From the NCBI RefSeq assembly GCF_043951865.1, contig NZ_JBINJF010000022.1:5587-69586 (forward strand): a stretch of DNA of 64,000 nucleotides, read 5' to 3'. Source of the stretch: JAMQKA01 sp043951865. GTDB taxonomy: Bacteria; Bacteroidota; Rhodothermia; Balneolales; Balneolaceae. This document shows positions 54,392-63,325 of this stretch, one piece after another. The translations under genes were made by a program, and so were the position numbers. Numbering within the stretch: position 1 is the first letter of the stretch; every line of letters begins with the position of its first letter. The notes under the pieces are model-generated. The model made no database searches. It was not told where the DNA came from and saw nothing but the letters and a program-made list of their open reading frames with translations.

Positions 54392-55225
54392 ATGAATAAT
54401 GATTTAACATTAACTGATCTGCAATGGCCGGGGAATTCTCAAAAGGAGCAAGAGCGAAGGGAGGCCGTACTATTCCATTTCTTCAGTGTTTATGCAGAGC
54501 ACTATAACAGGCAGCGGGTTGGGGCACAGGCTGACTTTGCCAGCATACTGGATCTTCTTGGCAAGACGTCTGACTCAAAACATCAGACGCTGGAAAAGAG
54601 GAAAGAGAGATTTAAAAACGAAATCTTTGCATTAAGTGAGCAGTATCACAAGGGGTTTGGAAATATTGACGTCTCAGCCGTTGAAAATTATAAAGCCAGG
54701 ATAATAGAATTGGTGGATGAAATATCAATGCCTGAAGAGATATGCTATCCAGATATAGATGAAATCATTGATGAACTGCGGACCTATACCGTAGAGTTTG
54801 CTAAAATCATTTTCAATGAAAAGAATATAGATTCTGCCGTACCAATCTTTAAGGGGGTTTTTGATCTACATCAATATTACAATGGGTATATCGATCTCAG
54901 AATACATATGACGAGTTTGGGACTTGTAATACACAAAGTAAATCAAGAGGGGTACCCCGAAAGGATTAAACTTTCGGAAGAGCTGGATGAACAAGAAAAA
55001 GAGGAAATCAAGAGAGAAGTGTTCAAAAGTTATGACTTGCAAAAAAATGACTATTGGATAACTGCTTACGAGCTCTATAACAATGATCGTACCTGGGAAG
55101 AGGTTTACGAGGTAATCGAAAAACTAAGAGCGGATCTTGGGCTAGTACCCAAATACACTTCCTTTGATAGCTTCAAAAGGGCCAAGAGTAGATTTGACAA
55201 GCAGCGGCGTTCAGGGACAAAGTAA
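54392..55225 (+). CDS. Hypothetical island protein
   Basis: 277 aa, highly charged, mostly helical, without signal peptide or membrane segment. I do not recognise a family. Visible features are a basic stretch after residue 60 (HQTLEKRKERFKNEIFAL), an acidic middle (PDIDEIIDELRTYTVEF) and a basic C-terminus (FKRAKSRFDKQRRSGTK). It starts 6 nt after the restored end of the integrase frame, so it was probably translated together with it, and it is followed by the repeats before the AlpA-like gene. A role in mobility or regulation of the island is likely from position alone. Confidence 0.6.
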   Translation: MNNDLTLTDLQWPGNSQKEQERREAVLFHFFSVYAEHYNRQRVGAQADFASILDLLGKTSDSKHQTLEKRKERFKNEIFALSEQYHKGFGNIDVSAVENYKARIIELVDEISMPEEICYPDIDEIIDELRTYTVEFAKIIFNEKNIDSAVPIFKGVFDLHQYYNGYIDLRIHMTSLGLVIHKVNQEGYPERIKLSEELDEQEKEEIKREVFKSYDLQKNDYWITAYELYNNDRTWEEVYEVIEKLRADLGLVPKYTSFDSFKRAKSRFDKQRRSGTK

Positions 55226-55267
55226 CCATTGTCACCCTACCAAAGTGACCATTGTCATCTAACCAAA
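55222..55267 (+). repeat. Two 23-bp direct repeats upstream of the alpA-like gene
   Basis: Units at 55222-55244 and 55245-55267 (core ACCATTGTCA, tail ACCAAA) agree at 19 of 23 positions and begin in the last codon of the preceding gene. Just after them, GCATTAA occurs twice (about 55294 and 55314). They may be regulator sites for the following gene. Confidence 0.6.
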
Positions 55268-55326
55268 GGCTGTTATTCGCAGTAGGTTTTAAGCGCATTA
55301 ATTACTAACCAAACGCATTAAAACCT

Positions 55327-55533
55327 ATGAAAGACTTATCTTTAATAAGACCCAACGAATTAGCTGATCTGTTAAGCATTTCGATCCCCACCTTATATCG
55401 AATGATCAATAACGGCGAACTGCCACCCAAAGTCAGGATCGGAAAAAGAGCCGTCGGATGGCACCGCTCACAAATTGAAGACTGGATGGATGAGCGGACA
55501 GAAGAACCAAAAGAATTGGAGGTTCAAAACTAA
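55327..55533 (+). CDS. AlpA/excisionase-like helix-turn-helix protein
   Basis: 68 aa. A MerR/excisionase-type winged helix-turn-helix: LIRPNELADLLSISIPTLYRMI (helix-turn-helix), then NNGELPPKVRIGKRAVGWHRSQIEDWM (wing with Arg/Lys). This is the pattern of phage AlpA and P4 Vis-type regulators, which turn on or assist excision of P4-like islands. It lies between the integrase region and the replication gene, the normal location. The 23-bp direct repeats 60 nt upstream could be its own binding sites. Confidence 0.85.
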   Translation: MKDLSLIRPNELADLLSISIPTLYRMINNGELPPKVRIGKRAVGWHRSQIEDWMDERTEEPKELEVQN

Positions 55534-55552
55534 GTAATGTTATACCTCTTTG

Positions 55553-55609
55553 GGCAGGTAGGGCTTTATTTTCCAAAGCGACAACTGAAAGGAAAATGCT
55601 CTACCTGTC
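55553..55609 (+). repeat. Imperfect inverted repeat before the replication gene
   Basis: The left arm GGCAGGTAGGGCTTTATTTTCC (given as 55553-55574; core GCAGGTAG..TTTTCC) pairs with GGAAAATGCTCTACCTGTC (55591-55609). It may act as a terminator-like hairpin or operator between the alpA-like and primase-like genes. Confidence 0.55.
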
Positions 55610-55698
55610 TAACTTGGTAAGCATTGGCCAAGAACTCCCATTCAAATACCCACCCTCATTAATCTATATCTCAAACCATTTGCCAGAAGCCGAAACTA

Positions 55699-57783
55699 AT
55701 GACAGTCAGCGAAAAATTAACCCCACAGGATATACATGCAATTTTAAATCGATTAGGTATTAATCCCAACGGCAGGAAGCCGGATCCCAATGGGTGGATA
55801 ACCATTCGTTCCCCGCTACGAGAAGATAATAACCCCTCCTTTGGCCTTAATCTCCAGACCGGAGCCTTTAAAGACCACGGGACAGACGAAAGTGGTGATG
55901 TCATCACATTAGTGGAACAAATAAAAGGCATCAATACCACAGAAGCCATTAAGTGGGTTAGAGAGCTGTTACATTATTTGCCTGCACATACAAGTAATAC
56001 TAGTTACACTTCTGGGGCTCAGAAAAAAAGATCAGATACTTTCTGGGATTCACAACATTTGCTCCTTCTATCTGAAAGCCAGGAGCGATTAAAAAAGGAA
56101 CCTGCGCATCCTCTCATTGCACAGCTATTATCCTACGATCAGGTTAAGATTGATTCGCTCCTATACTTCGGTTGCGGGATCCTAAACCAGTACGGCGAAG
56201 ACTGGCTGGCTTTTCCCTATGATACCGGCTGCCAGTTATATCGCAGAGTAGATGGGCAAAAGCAGATACGTACACTTAAAGGAAGCACACCGGGTAATTC
56301 ATTTTTTGGAGGTAGAAAGATAACAAGAACTTGTGAACCATTAGTAATTGGGAAGTCTCCCAGGGAAGCGATGCTGCTTCATCAGCTTTTATTAACCAAT
56401 GCTGATGTTATTGGGCTGGCAACAGGAGAACAGTCCAACCTATCGGATATGCAGATTAAATGGTTTCGAAAGCAAATTGAAGGATCAGATTATAACAGAA
56501 TTATTTTGTGCCTGGATTGTGATACGGAGGAAGCTTATAAAACGACCAAACAATTAGGATTAAATATCAAAACAATTGAACCCAGGCTCGATGTATCAAT
56601 AGTTAATATTTATCAGCACACGAAGGGAAAATGTAAGGATGTAACTGACTTAGTAAAGGATGAGGAGTACTGGCCGTTAATATCTGATATTTTTAAAAGT
56701 AGAGAAGCAATTGTTATTGAGGAGCAAGTAGAAAAACCACTAAAAAAGCTACCGGAAATAAACCTGGATATTGAAACGGCCCCATCCATTCCAGATGTCG
56801 TATATGAGCACTTGCCTGAACTTTTGCAAGCCCAGTGTCAACTCATTAGTGAGCAGCATCGCAAGGATGTCTTCCTGGTATCGGCCCTTCCCGTCGTAGC
56901 CGCTCACATGCCCAAAGTATTGGCTGATCACTCGGATGGGTATTATTCCCCGGATCTATTCACCCTGGTAGTAGCAGCTCCGGGAACAGGGAAAGGGACC
57001 GCCGGGAAAGCAAAAAAAATGGGACATGTTTTGAATGAACACCTAATTAGAGACTCCAAGATCAGGAAAGCCGATTATGAGGCCATGACGGATGAGCAAA
57101 AAAGCCAGGTAAGTGAGCCCAGGGAACAAAGCCTGTTTATCCCGGCCAATTCTTCCAGCCGGGCCATTTACGACACCCTGGATGCCAACGGGGGAAGTGG
57201 GCTCTTGTTCGAGACCGAAATTGATACCATGCTTAATGCTACGGGGCAGGATTGGGGAAATTTTTCTGACATTACCCGAAAAGCCTTTCATCATGAATCG
57301 ATCTCTATTAACCGCAAAGAAGAAAGTTTCTCTATCAATAGCCCCCGGCTTTCAATATGTCTCACTGGGACATTTGATCAATTTACCGAGATGTTTCAAA
57401 GTGCCGAAAATGGACATTTCAGTCGATACGCCTTATACACCTTTAATGTCCCGCGCATATGGCAAAGCCACCGGCCGACAGCACAAAGTCGCCAGCTGTT
57501 AGTTTCTCTGGAAGCTGCAAGTATGGAGTTATACGAGCTCTATTCGAAGCTGAAACCAAGGGCTAAGCCTTTGTATGTAGATCTCACCTCCGAGCAGTGG
57601 GAGATGATTGACAGTACCTTCTCAAATAAAATGCAACTTATAGAGGACTGGGACCTTTCCTCCTATTTGCATGCTTCGAACAACCGGGCTGCGATTTTAG
57701 CTCTTAGAATGGCATCGATGTTCACAGTATTACGTACCCTTACGGCAGAACCCCCTCATACTGGAAACAGATACCAGTATTGA
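55699..57783 (+). CDS. Primase/DUF3987 helicase-like replication protein, frameshifted
   Basis: 694 aa as encoded. Residues about 1-95 resemble the CHC2 zinc-finger region of primases in pattern (WITIRSPLREDNNPSFGLNL, FKDHGTDESGDVITLVEQI) but have no zinc-binding cysteines. About 210-300 is TOPRIM-like (PLVIGKSPREAMLLHQLL, RIILCLDCDTEEAYKTTKQLG). About 385-690 is a DUF3987 ATPase with Walker A APGTGKGT (427-434) and LLFETEIDTML as Walker B-like segment. Near the end the frame runs into a stop. Removing one C from the CCCCC at 57751-57755 reads ..TAEPLILETDTSIEPGQ and joins the next gene, giving a protein of about 790 aa. Such proteins prime and unwind DNA for island or plasmid replication. 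The frameshift may be decay or a homopolymer error. Confidence 0.8.
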   Translation: MTVSEKLTPQDIHAILNRLGINPNGRKPDPNGWITIRSPLREDNNPSFGLNLQTGAFKDHGTDESGDVITLVEQIKGINTTEAIKWVRELLHYLPAHTSNTSYTSGAQKKRSDTFWDSQHLLLLSESQERLKKEPAHPLIAQLLSYDQVKIDSLLYFGCGILNQYGEDWLAFPYDTGCQLYRRVDGQKQIRTLKGSTPGNSFFGGRKITRTCEPLVIGKSPREAMLLHQLLLTNADVIGLATGEQSNLSDMQIKWFRKQIEGSDYNRIILCLDCDTEEAYKTTKQLGLNIKTIEPRLDVSIVNIYQHTKGKCKDVTDLVKDEEYWPLISDIFKSREAIVIEEQVEKPLKKLPEINLDIETAPSIPDVVYEHLPELLQAQCQLISEQHRKDVFLVSALPVVAAHMPKVLADHSDGYYSPDLFTLVVAAPGTGKGTAGKAKKMGHVLNEHLIRDSKIRKADYEAMTDEQKSQVSEPREQSLFIPANSSSRAIYDTLDANGGSGLLFETEIDTMLNATGQDWGNFSDITRKAFHHESISINRKEESFSINSPRLSICLTGTFDQFTEMFQSAENGHFSRYALYTFNVPRIWQSHRPTAQSRQLLVSLEAASMELYELYSKLKPRAKPLYVDLTSEQWEMIDSTFSNKMQLIEDWDLSSYLHASNNRAAILALRMASMFTVLRTLTAEPPHTGNRYQY

Positions 57784-57799
57784 ACCCGGGCAATCGGAT

Positions 57800-58072
57800 A
57801 TGATAGCGGCTTTATGGCTGGCCGACACCTTCATCAAGCATGCGATTCGACTGTACCATATTCTGCCAAAAGCTACGGATGTAGATGGTAAGGGCGAGCG
57901 GTACCGCCATTTCTATCTTGCTTTACCTGAGGAGTTTGAAACCAGCAGAGCTATTTTAGTTGCAGAAGGGTTAAACATCCCAGAACGGACGGCCCACCGC
58001 TGGTTATCTGCACTGACAGGAGAATATCTAACCCGGATTAAAAGAGGCTATTACAAGAAAATGACAGAATAG
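57800..58072 (+). pseudogene. C-terminal part of the DUF3987 replication protein
   Basis: 90 aa from the first ATG, but its frame is open from further upstream and continues the preceding protein after a one-base slip near 57751-57755. IAALWLADTFIKHAIRLYHIL is the helical tail usual in DUF3987 proteins. NIPERTAHRWLSALTGEYLTRIKRGYYKK is a winged-helix-like DNA-binding end. An independent start at 57800 lacks a good ribosome site, so I treat it as the detached end of one gene. Confidence 0.7.
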
Positions 58073-58074
58073 TC

Positions 58075-58194
58075 CATTGGCAGTTATGGCAGAAGTGGCA
58101 TTATTGGCAATTGGTTTTAAGAGAAATGCCAGTTCTGCCAGTAATGCCACTATTGCCAATACGAAATTGGCGGCAAATGTCTCGTATGTCTCAT
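58075..58194. repeat. Symmetric arrays of 9-bp iteron-like repeats
   Basis: Directly after the replication gene, GGCA recurs exactly every 9 bp four times (58079, 58088, 58097, 58106), each as TGGCA with three or four variable bases. After a 17-nt spacer, the complement TGCC recurs every 9 bp four times (58127, 58136, 58145, 58154). A third 9-bp tandem pair, ATGTCTCGT/ATGTCTCAT, lies at 58177-58194. Ordered, inverted 9-bp arrays next to a primase gene suggest an origin or a multi-site operator for hsdM downstream. Confidence 0.8.
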
Positions 58195-58278
58195 AAAATA
58201 TTCTGGTGATTTTTTGCTATCATAACTTCTTTGTTAAATGGTTTAATTATTAGATAAGAACAACATATACGTCTTTAT

Positions 58279-60318
58279 ATGACCAATTTTCGGGAACGGG
58301 CCAATTTTATTTGGGATGTCGCCAACCTTATTCGTGACAGCTTCAAAAGAGGAAAATACCAGGATGTCATACTTCCCTTTACTGTACTTCGAAGAGTAGA
58401 TAGCGTATTACAGCCTAATAAAGGAGAAGTCCTTACTACCTATAACAAGTATAAGGAAAAGCTGGAGGACATGGATGACCTGCTTCGACAGGCCTCCGGT
58501 TATGCTTTTTACAATACCAGTAAATATGATTTTGAACGGTTGCTGGCGGATCACGAGCACATAGCAGATAACCTACGGCGCTATATCAATGGCTTTTCGG
58601 ATAATATGCGGGAGGTACTCTATAATTTTGATTTCGATAACACCATCCGAAAGCTGGATGACCAAGGTTTGCTGTACCAGGTAATGCAGCGCTTTAATGA
58701 GATCGATCTGCATCCGGATACCGTCAGCAACATGGAGATGGGATACATCTTCGAAGAGCTGATCCGTAAGTTCAACGAGGCAACTAACGAAAACCCCGGT
58801 GAGCACTTTACCCCACGTGAGGTTATCCATCTGATGGCTAATATTGTTTTAGAGCCTGATATGGAGGAGCTACAGAAAGAAGGTATTATTGTCAAAGTAT
58901 ATGACCCTGCATGTGGAACAGGTGGTATGCTGAGTATTACGAAAGACAAGATCCAGGAGATCAATCCTGATGCGGATGTGCGCGTTTTTGGGATGGAATT
59001 GAATCCAGAGACCTATGCGGTTAGCAAGAGTGACTTTTTTCTAAAAACCGAGGACGGTAAAGATGCGGAGAATATTCTGCAGGGCAGTACACTCTCCAAT
59101 CCCAAGCATAGTGGAGAGACCTTCAATTATATGTTGGCTAATCCGCCCTATGGCAAGGATTGGAAACGGGACAAGAAAGAAGTAGAAGACGAAGCCGATC
59201 GCGGCTATGCAGGACGCTTTGGAGCGGGTACGCCCCGCAGTAATGATGGTCAGTTGCTCTTTACACAGGATATGCTTTCTCACAAGGCCCCTTTCGAAGA
59301 TGGTAAAGGCGGCAGCCGTATTGCCGTGGTTCATAACGGATCTCCGCTATTCACCGGTGATGCGGGGAGTGGAGAAAGTGAAATCCGCCGGTGGATGCTG
59401 GAAAATGACTGGCTGGAGGCTATCGTAGCTCTGCCTGAACAGCTTTTCTATAATACAGGCATTGCTACCTATGTGTGGATTTTGAGTAATAAGAAGACCC
59501 CAGAGCGCAAGGGGAAAGTCCAGCTTATCGATGCTTCGGACATCTGGGAGCCGATGCGTAAGAGTCTGGGCGATAAGCGCCGAAGAATATCCAATGACCA
59601 GCTAAAACAAATTACGAAGCTTTATAGCGATTTCCAGGAGGGCGACAAGGTTAAGATTTTTGAAAATGAAGAATTTGGCTATCGCAAAGTCCGTATTGAA
59701 CAGCCGTTGCGGTTGAACTACCATGCGGTTCCAGAGCGTATAGAGCGACTCAAAGAAGAGCGGGTCTTTCAGAATTTTGCCAAGAGTCGCAAGAAAGATA
59801 AAGAAGAAAAGAAGAAAGAGATTGAAGAAGGCAAAAAGGAGCAGCAGTTTATTCTCGATGTGCTCCATTCGATGAGTGATGAAAAGTTTACCAACAGCCG
59901 CAATTTCTTTAAGCGACTAAAAGAGCGATTCGCAGAGCACGATTACAAGCCCAAGAAAAGCTTGTTAAATGCAATTGAGCGGGCTATCGGTGAAAAGGAT
60001 GAGGAAGCCGATATCGTAAAGGACAAGAAGGGGAATCCAGAGTCGGATACCGACCTTCGTGATTATGAGAACGTGCCACTGGATGAAGATGTTTTTGAGT
60101 ATTTCGAGCGGGAGGTGAAACCGCACGTGCCGGAAGCCTGGATCGATGAAGACTATACCGATGAAAAGGATGGCGAAGTGGGACGTGTGGGCTATGAAAT
60201 CCCCTTTACGCGGCACTTCTACGAGTACGAGCCACCGCGTCCGCTGGATGAGATCGAAGATGAGATCAAAACGTTGGAAGAGCAGATTCAGGACTTAATG
60301 AAAGAGGTTATCGACTAA
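58279..60318 (+). CDS. hsdM: Type I restriction-modification methyltransferase subunit (HsdM)
   Basis: 679 aa. It methylates adenine N6 in the target site of a type I system, as M2S with the specificity subunit, and forms the R2M2S nuclease with HsdR. The N-terminal helical HsdM domain (ANFIWDVANLIRDSFKRGKYQDVILPFTVLRRVD) is followed by GEHFTPREVIHLM, SAM motif I DPACGTGGM (Asp209) and catalytic motif IV NPPYG (from Asn288). The C-terminus is longer than in classical HsdM (about 530 aa) and holds a Lys/Glu-rich coiled-coil stretch (KSRKKDKEEKKKEIEEGKKE) and an acidic tail. It starts a tight operon: the next gene begins 3 nt after the stop. hsdS is disrupted by an insertion sequence, and hsdR is not in the window. 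Confidence 0.94.
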   Translation: MTNFRERANFIWDVANLIRDSFKRGKYQDVILPFTVLRRVDSVLQPNKGEVLTTYNKYKEKLEDMDDLLRQASGYAFYNTSKYDFERLLADHEHIADNLRRYINGFSDNMREVLYNFDFDNTIRKLDDQGLLYQVMQRFNEIDLHPDTVSNMEMGYIFEELIRKFNEATNENPGEHFTPREVIHLMANIVLEPDMEELQKEGIIVKVYDPACGTGGMLSITKDKIQEINPDADVRVFGMELNPETYAVSKSDFFLKTEDGKDAENILQGSTLSNPKHSGETFNYMLANPPYGKDWKRDKKEVEDEADRGYAGRFGAGTPRSNDGQLLFTQDMLSHKAPFEDGKGGSRIAVVHNGSPLFTGDAGSGESEIRRWMLENDWLEAIVALPEQLFYNTGIATYVWILSNKKTPERKGKVQLIDASDIWEPMRKSLGDKRRRISNDQLKQITKLYSDFQEGDKVKIFENEEFGYRKVRIEQPLRLNYHAVPERIERLKEERVFQNFAKSRKKDKEEKKKEIEEGKKEQQFILDVLHSMSDEKFTNSRNFFKRLKERFAEHDYKPKKSLLNAIERAIGEKDEEADIVKDKKGNPESDTDLRDYENVPLDEDVFEYFEREVKPHVPEAWIDEDYTDEKDGEVGRVGYEIPFTRHFYEYEPPRPLDEIEDEIKTLEEQIQDLMKEVID

Positions 60319-60321
60319 TTA

Positions 60322-61941
60322 ATGGCATTACCAGTTAACATAGAAAAGCTCATTAAGGGCACGGTTGTAGAAACCGAGCGCATCGAATTCAAGAAGGGAT
60401 GGAATCCTGAAGGTGTGATTCACACGATGTGTGCCTTTGCCAACGATATCAATAATCTTGGTGGTGGCTATATCGTCATTGGTGTCGAAGAAGAGGATGG
60501 CAATCCTATACTGCCACCAACCGGACTGCAGAAGAATCAGTTGGACGCTATTCAAAAGAAACTGGTGGAGCACAGCAACAGAATTCAGCCCACCTATTTT
60601 GCCGTCTCGGAGCCAGCAGAAGTTCAGGGAAAGTATGTATTTGTTCTCTACTGTCCTGGTGGAGATAATCGTCCGTACAAGGCTCCGGTATCCCTTTCGG
60701 ATAAAACCAGAGGCCAGGCGTACTGGATTCGCAGATACAATTCTACGGTACAGGCGAATGAACAGGAGGAGCAAAAACTTCACGAGCTGGCCGCTAAGAT
60801 TCCATTTGATGACCGGATTAACCATGAGGCCTCACTTAACGATTTAAAACTGTCGCTTATAAAAGAATTTTTGCAAGAGATCGACAGCCCATTGTTTGAA
60901 CAGGCTGATGATATTCCTTTTGCTGAACTCTGTCGGCAAATGCAGATTGTGAAGGGTCCAATTGAAAATTTAAAACCTGTCAATGCAGGACTCCTGCTGT
61001 TTAATGATGAGCCGGAACAGTTTTTCCCCGGAGCCAAGATCGAGGTCATTATTTATCAGGATGAAGTGGGAGATCGGTTTTCCGAAAAGATCTTTACCGG
61101 CCCAATTCACAAGCAGTTGATCCGGGCGCTGGAATATCTCCAGACGAATGTTATTCGGGAGGAAGTAGCAAAGGTTGAAGGGCAAGCGCAGGCCAATCGC
61201 TTTTATAATTATCCCTATGCAGCCATAGAAGAGGTGCTGGCTAATGCCGTGTATCACCGGAGCTATGAGCTGCGCAATACGATCGAAGTAAATGTACGGC
61301 TGGATAAGATTGAAGTTCTCAGCTTTCCCGGTCCGCTCCCGCCGGTAGACAATGACATGCTGCAAAAAGAGCGTATCGTTGCCCGAAACTATCGCAACCG
61401 TCGTATTGGTGACTTTTTGAAAGAGCTGCAACTGACTGAAGGACGTTCGACCGGCTTCCCAAAGATTTATAAGGCTATGAAACAAAACGGCTCTCCGGAA
61501 CCGATCTTTGAGACGGATGAGCAACGAACCTACTTCTTGGCTAAACTTCCTATCCATTACAGCCTACAGGGGGAAGCTTGGGCATTAAAGAATGATGAAA
61601 AATTTCTTTCAAGAAGTGAATATGCAGAGCAGCAAGAGATATTATTAAATGAGCTTGGGACAACCTTGTCCCAAGTCTGTCCTAAGTCTGTCCCAAGTGA
61701 AGAAGGAGCCTTGATTATAAAGAATTTGGCTCAAGAAGGGGCTTCACCTCTTACGGATTTAATGGAGTGGATTGGCGAAAGTAACCGGACACGATTCAGG
61801 GAAAATTACCTAAATGGCTTAATGGAAGAAGATTTAGTAGAGTTTACGATACCGGAGAAACCACGAAGCAGCAAACAGAAGTATCGGCTTTCGGAGAAAG
61901 GCGAAGAGTTATTTAATGGCGTGAAGCATAAAATAGAATAA
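60322..61941 (+). CDS. AlbA_2/ATP-binding domain protein within the type I RM operon
   Basis: 539 aa. Residues about 10-130 are an AlbA_2 (Schlafen-type) domain: ETERIEFKKGWNPEGVIHTMCAF and GGGYIVIGVEEEDGNP. About 290-400 is a GHKL-like ATP-binding segment (AIEEVLANAVYHRSYE, IEVLSFPGPLPPV, GRSTGFPKIYKAM). The C-terminal 90 residues look like a winged helix (LIIKNLAQEGASPLTDLMEWIG). Proteins of this kind are often annotated as RecG-like or transcriptional regulators and occur between hsdM and hsdS in many type I loci. Nucleic-acid binding with ATP is supported by the domains; its role in restriction is unknown. It is 3 nt after hsdM and 17 nt before the next gene, so co-expression is near certain. 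Confidence 0.85.
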   Translation: MALPVNIEKLIKGTVVETERIEFKKGWNPEGVIHTMCAFANDINNLGGGYIVIGVEEEDGNPILPPTGLQKNQLDAIQKKLVEHSNRIQPTYFAVSEPAEVQGKYVFVLYCPGGDNRPYKAPVSLSDKTRGQAYWIRRYNSTVQANEQEEQKLHELAAKIPFDDRINHEASLNDLKLSLIKEFLQEIDSPLFEQADDIPFAELCRQMQIVKGPIENLKPVNAGLLLFNDEPEQFFPGAKIEVIIYQDEVGDRFSEKIFTGPIHKQLIRALEYLQTNVIREEVAKVEGQAQANRFYNYPYAAIEEVLANAVYHRSYELRNTIEVNVRLDKIEVLSFPGPLPPVDNDMLQKERIVARNYRNRRIGDFLKELQLTEGRSTGFPKIYKAMKQNGSPEPIFETDEQRTYFLAKLPIHYSLQGEAWALKNDEKFLSRSEYAEQQEILLNELGTTLSQVCPKSVPSEEGALIIKNLAQEGASPLTDLMEWIGESNRTRFRENYLNGLMEEDLVEFTIPEKPRSSKQKYRLSEKGEELFNGVKHKIE

Positions 61942-61958
61942 TTACCATATATCTTAGT

Positions 61959-62876
61959 ATGAGTACATTCGGAAACTTACAGCAAGTAGATCTTAGAGAA
62001 GGATGGGCACATGAGGCCTTTGACTTTACACAGTGGCTGGTAGATCAGGAAAATCTACAAATGCTTTCCGACGAGATCGGTATTGAAATCGCTCCAATTG
62101 ATTCGGAGGTAAAGACAGGACGCTACAGCGTGGATATCCTGGCAGAGGAAGAGAATACCGGCAAGAAGGTTATTATTGAAAACCAACTGGAACAGACGGA
62201 CCATGATCACTTGGGTAAAGTGATAACGTATGCTTCGGGCCATGATGCGGAGTATATTGTGTGGATTGTGAGGGACGCTAATGATGAGCACCGACAGGCG
62301 CTGGAATGGCTCAACGATCATACCGGCAATGAACTCAATTTCTTTCTGTTACGATTGGAACTCTGGAAGATTGATGAATCAAAACCGGCTGTGAAGTTCA
62401 ATACCATTGTAAAACCTAATGAGTGGACTAAAACGTTAAGAGAACGTAGTCAGTCGGATGATCTTACGGAAACCAAGATGATGCAGCTGGATTTTTGGCA
62501 ACAATTCAAGTCATTTTGTAGAGAGAAAAATTCCCGATTGGGAACTCAAAAAGCTTCACCTCGTCATTGGTATAATGTTGCTATAGGAAGATCGGGTAGC
62601 AAAGTAGTTCTTACCGTAAATACCCGGGACCAAGAGTTGGGTTGTGAGCTATACATCAAAGATGATAAGGAGTGGTTTGATAACCTATATGAAGAAAAAG
62701 AAGAGATAGAAGCGACTATTGGTTCCTCATTGGAATGGCAACGACTGGACGACAAGAAAGCCAGCCGTATAAAGTTGGCGAAGGATGTTAATTTTGAGGA
62801 CCAAGATCAATGGACGAACTATTTCGAGTGGCTGAAAGACAGGGCAGACAAATTTAAACGAGTATTTGGAGCATGA
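61959..62876 (+). CDS. DUF4268 protein with PD-(D/E)XK-like nuclease N-domain
   Basis: 305 aa. The N-terminal half carries GRYSVDILAEEENTGKKVIIENQLEQTDHDHLGKVITYAS, where Asp of VDI and Glu-x-Gln of IENQ fit a PD-(D/E)XK core with Gln in place of Lys; Q at this place is seen in several nuclease-like families. The C-terminal part (FWQQFKSFCREKNSRL to DKASRIKLAKDVNFEDQDQW) is DUF4268. Such proteins are common in type I RM and other defence loci, but their function is not established. The gene overlaps the next by 4 nt (ATGA), showing translational coupling. Confidence 0.8.
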   Translation: MSTFGNLQQVDLREGWAHEAFDFTQWLVDQENLQMLSDEIGIEIAPIDSEVKTGRYSVDILAEEENTGKKVIIENQLEQTDHDHLGKVITYASGHDAEYIVWIVRDANDEHRQALEWLNDHTGNELNFFLLRLELWKIDESKPAVKFNTIVKPNEWTKTLRERSQSDDLTETKMMQLDFWQQFKSFCREKNSRLGTQKASPRHWYNVAIGRSGSKVVLTVNTRDQELGCELYIKDDKEWFDNLYEEKEEIEATIGSSLEWQRLDDKKASRIKLAKDVNFEDQDQWTNYFEWLKDRADKFKRVFGA

Positions 62877-63322
62877 GCCCTGAAATTATCATATCGGCTG
62901 TCGCGCTTGTGGTATCTATCGTAGTTGCTATATATAGCTACAGACAGGGGCAGAAAAGTAATGAACTCCAAAGTCGTGTCGTAAAACTGGAGGAAAAACG
63001 GGAAGAAAGGAACCAAAAACAATTAAGTGAAGCTAAATTAAATATTGAATTGGAGAAAGTTGCTACGGGAAAATACATTTTTCGAATTATTAATAAAGGT
63101 CCCGCAAAAGCTACTGACTTTTCTTTTAGAATTAATGGGCAGGCTCCCCATAAATATGATAGAATGTTGTTCGATTTAGAATCAATTAACCAAATTCAAT
63201 CTGGGCAAAAACTTGAAAAAAGAGTGAGTAATACTAAAGATCAAGGTTCAGTAATTGATGTAGTAGCCAATTTTGAAGATGGTAATGGAAAACAAGAAAA
63301 GGAATTCAGGTTAAATTTTTAG
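62873..63322 (+). CDS. Small membrane protein with coiled coil, in the RM operon
   Basis: 149 aa. One N-terminal membrane segment (IIISAVALVVSIVVAIYSY, residues 5-23) is followed by a charged coiled coil (SNELQSRVVKLEEKREERNQ, about 30-55) and an immunoglobulin-like or C2-like beta domain (KYIFRIINKGPAKATDFSFR, IDVVANFEDGNGKQEKEFRL). I do not recognise a named family. It overlaps the DUF4268 gene by 4 nt and ends 3 nt before hsdS. A membrane-anchored component inside a type I restriction operon is unusual and may be an accessory defence factor or cargo. Confidence 0.72.
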   Translation: MSPEIIISAVALVVSIVVAIYSYRQGQKSNELQSRVVKLEEKREERNQKQLSEAKLNIELEKVATGKYIFRIINKGPAKATDFSFRINGQAPHKYDRMLFDLESINQIQSGQKLEKRVSNTKDQGSVIDVVANFEDGNGKQEKEFRLNF

Positions 63323-63325
63323 AGT

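Noticed and set aside
58079..58158. 9-bp repeats as a CRISPR or a coding tandem repeat
   Set aside because: The units are too short for CRISPR, there are stop codons in the surrounding frames, and the two halves are in opposite orientation, which fits binding sites better.
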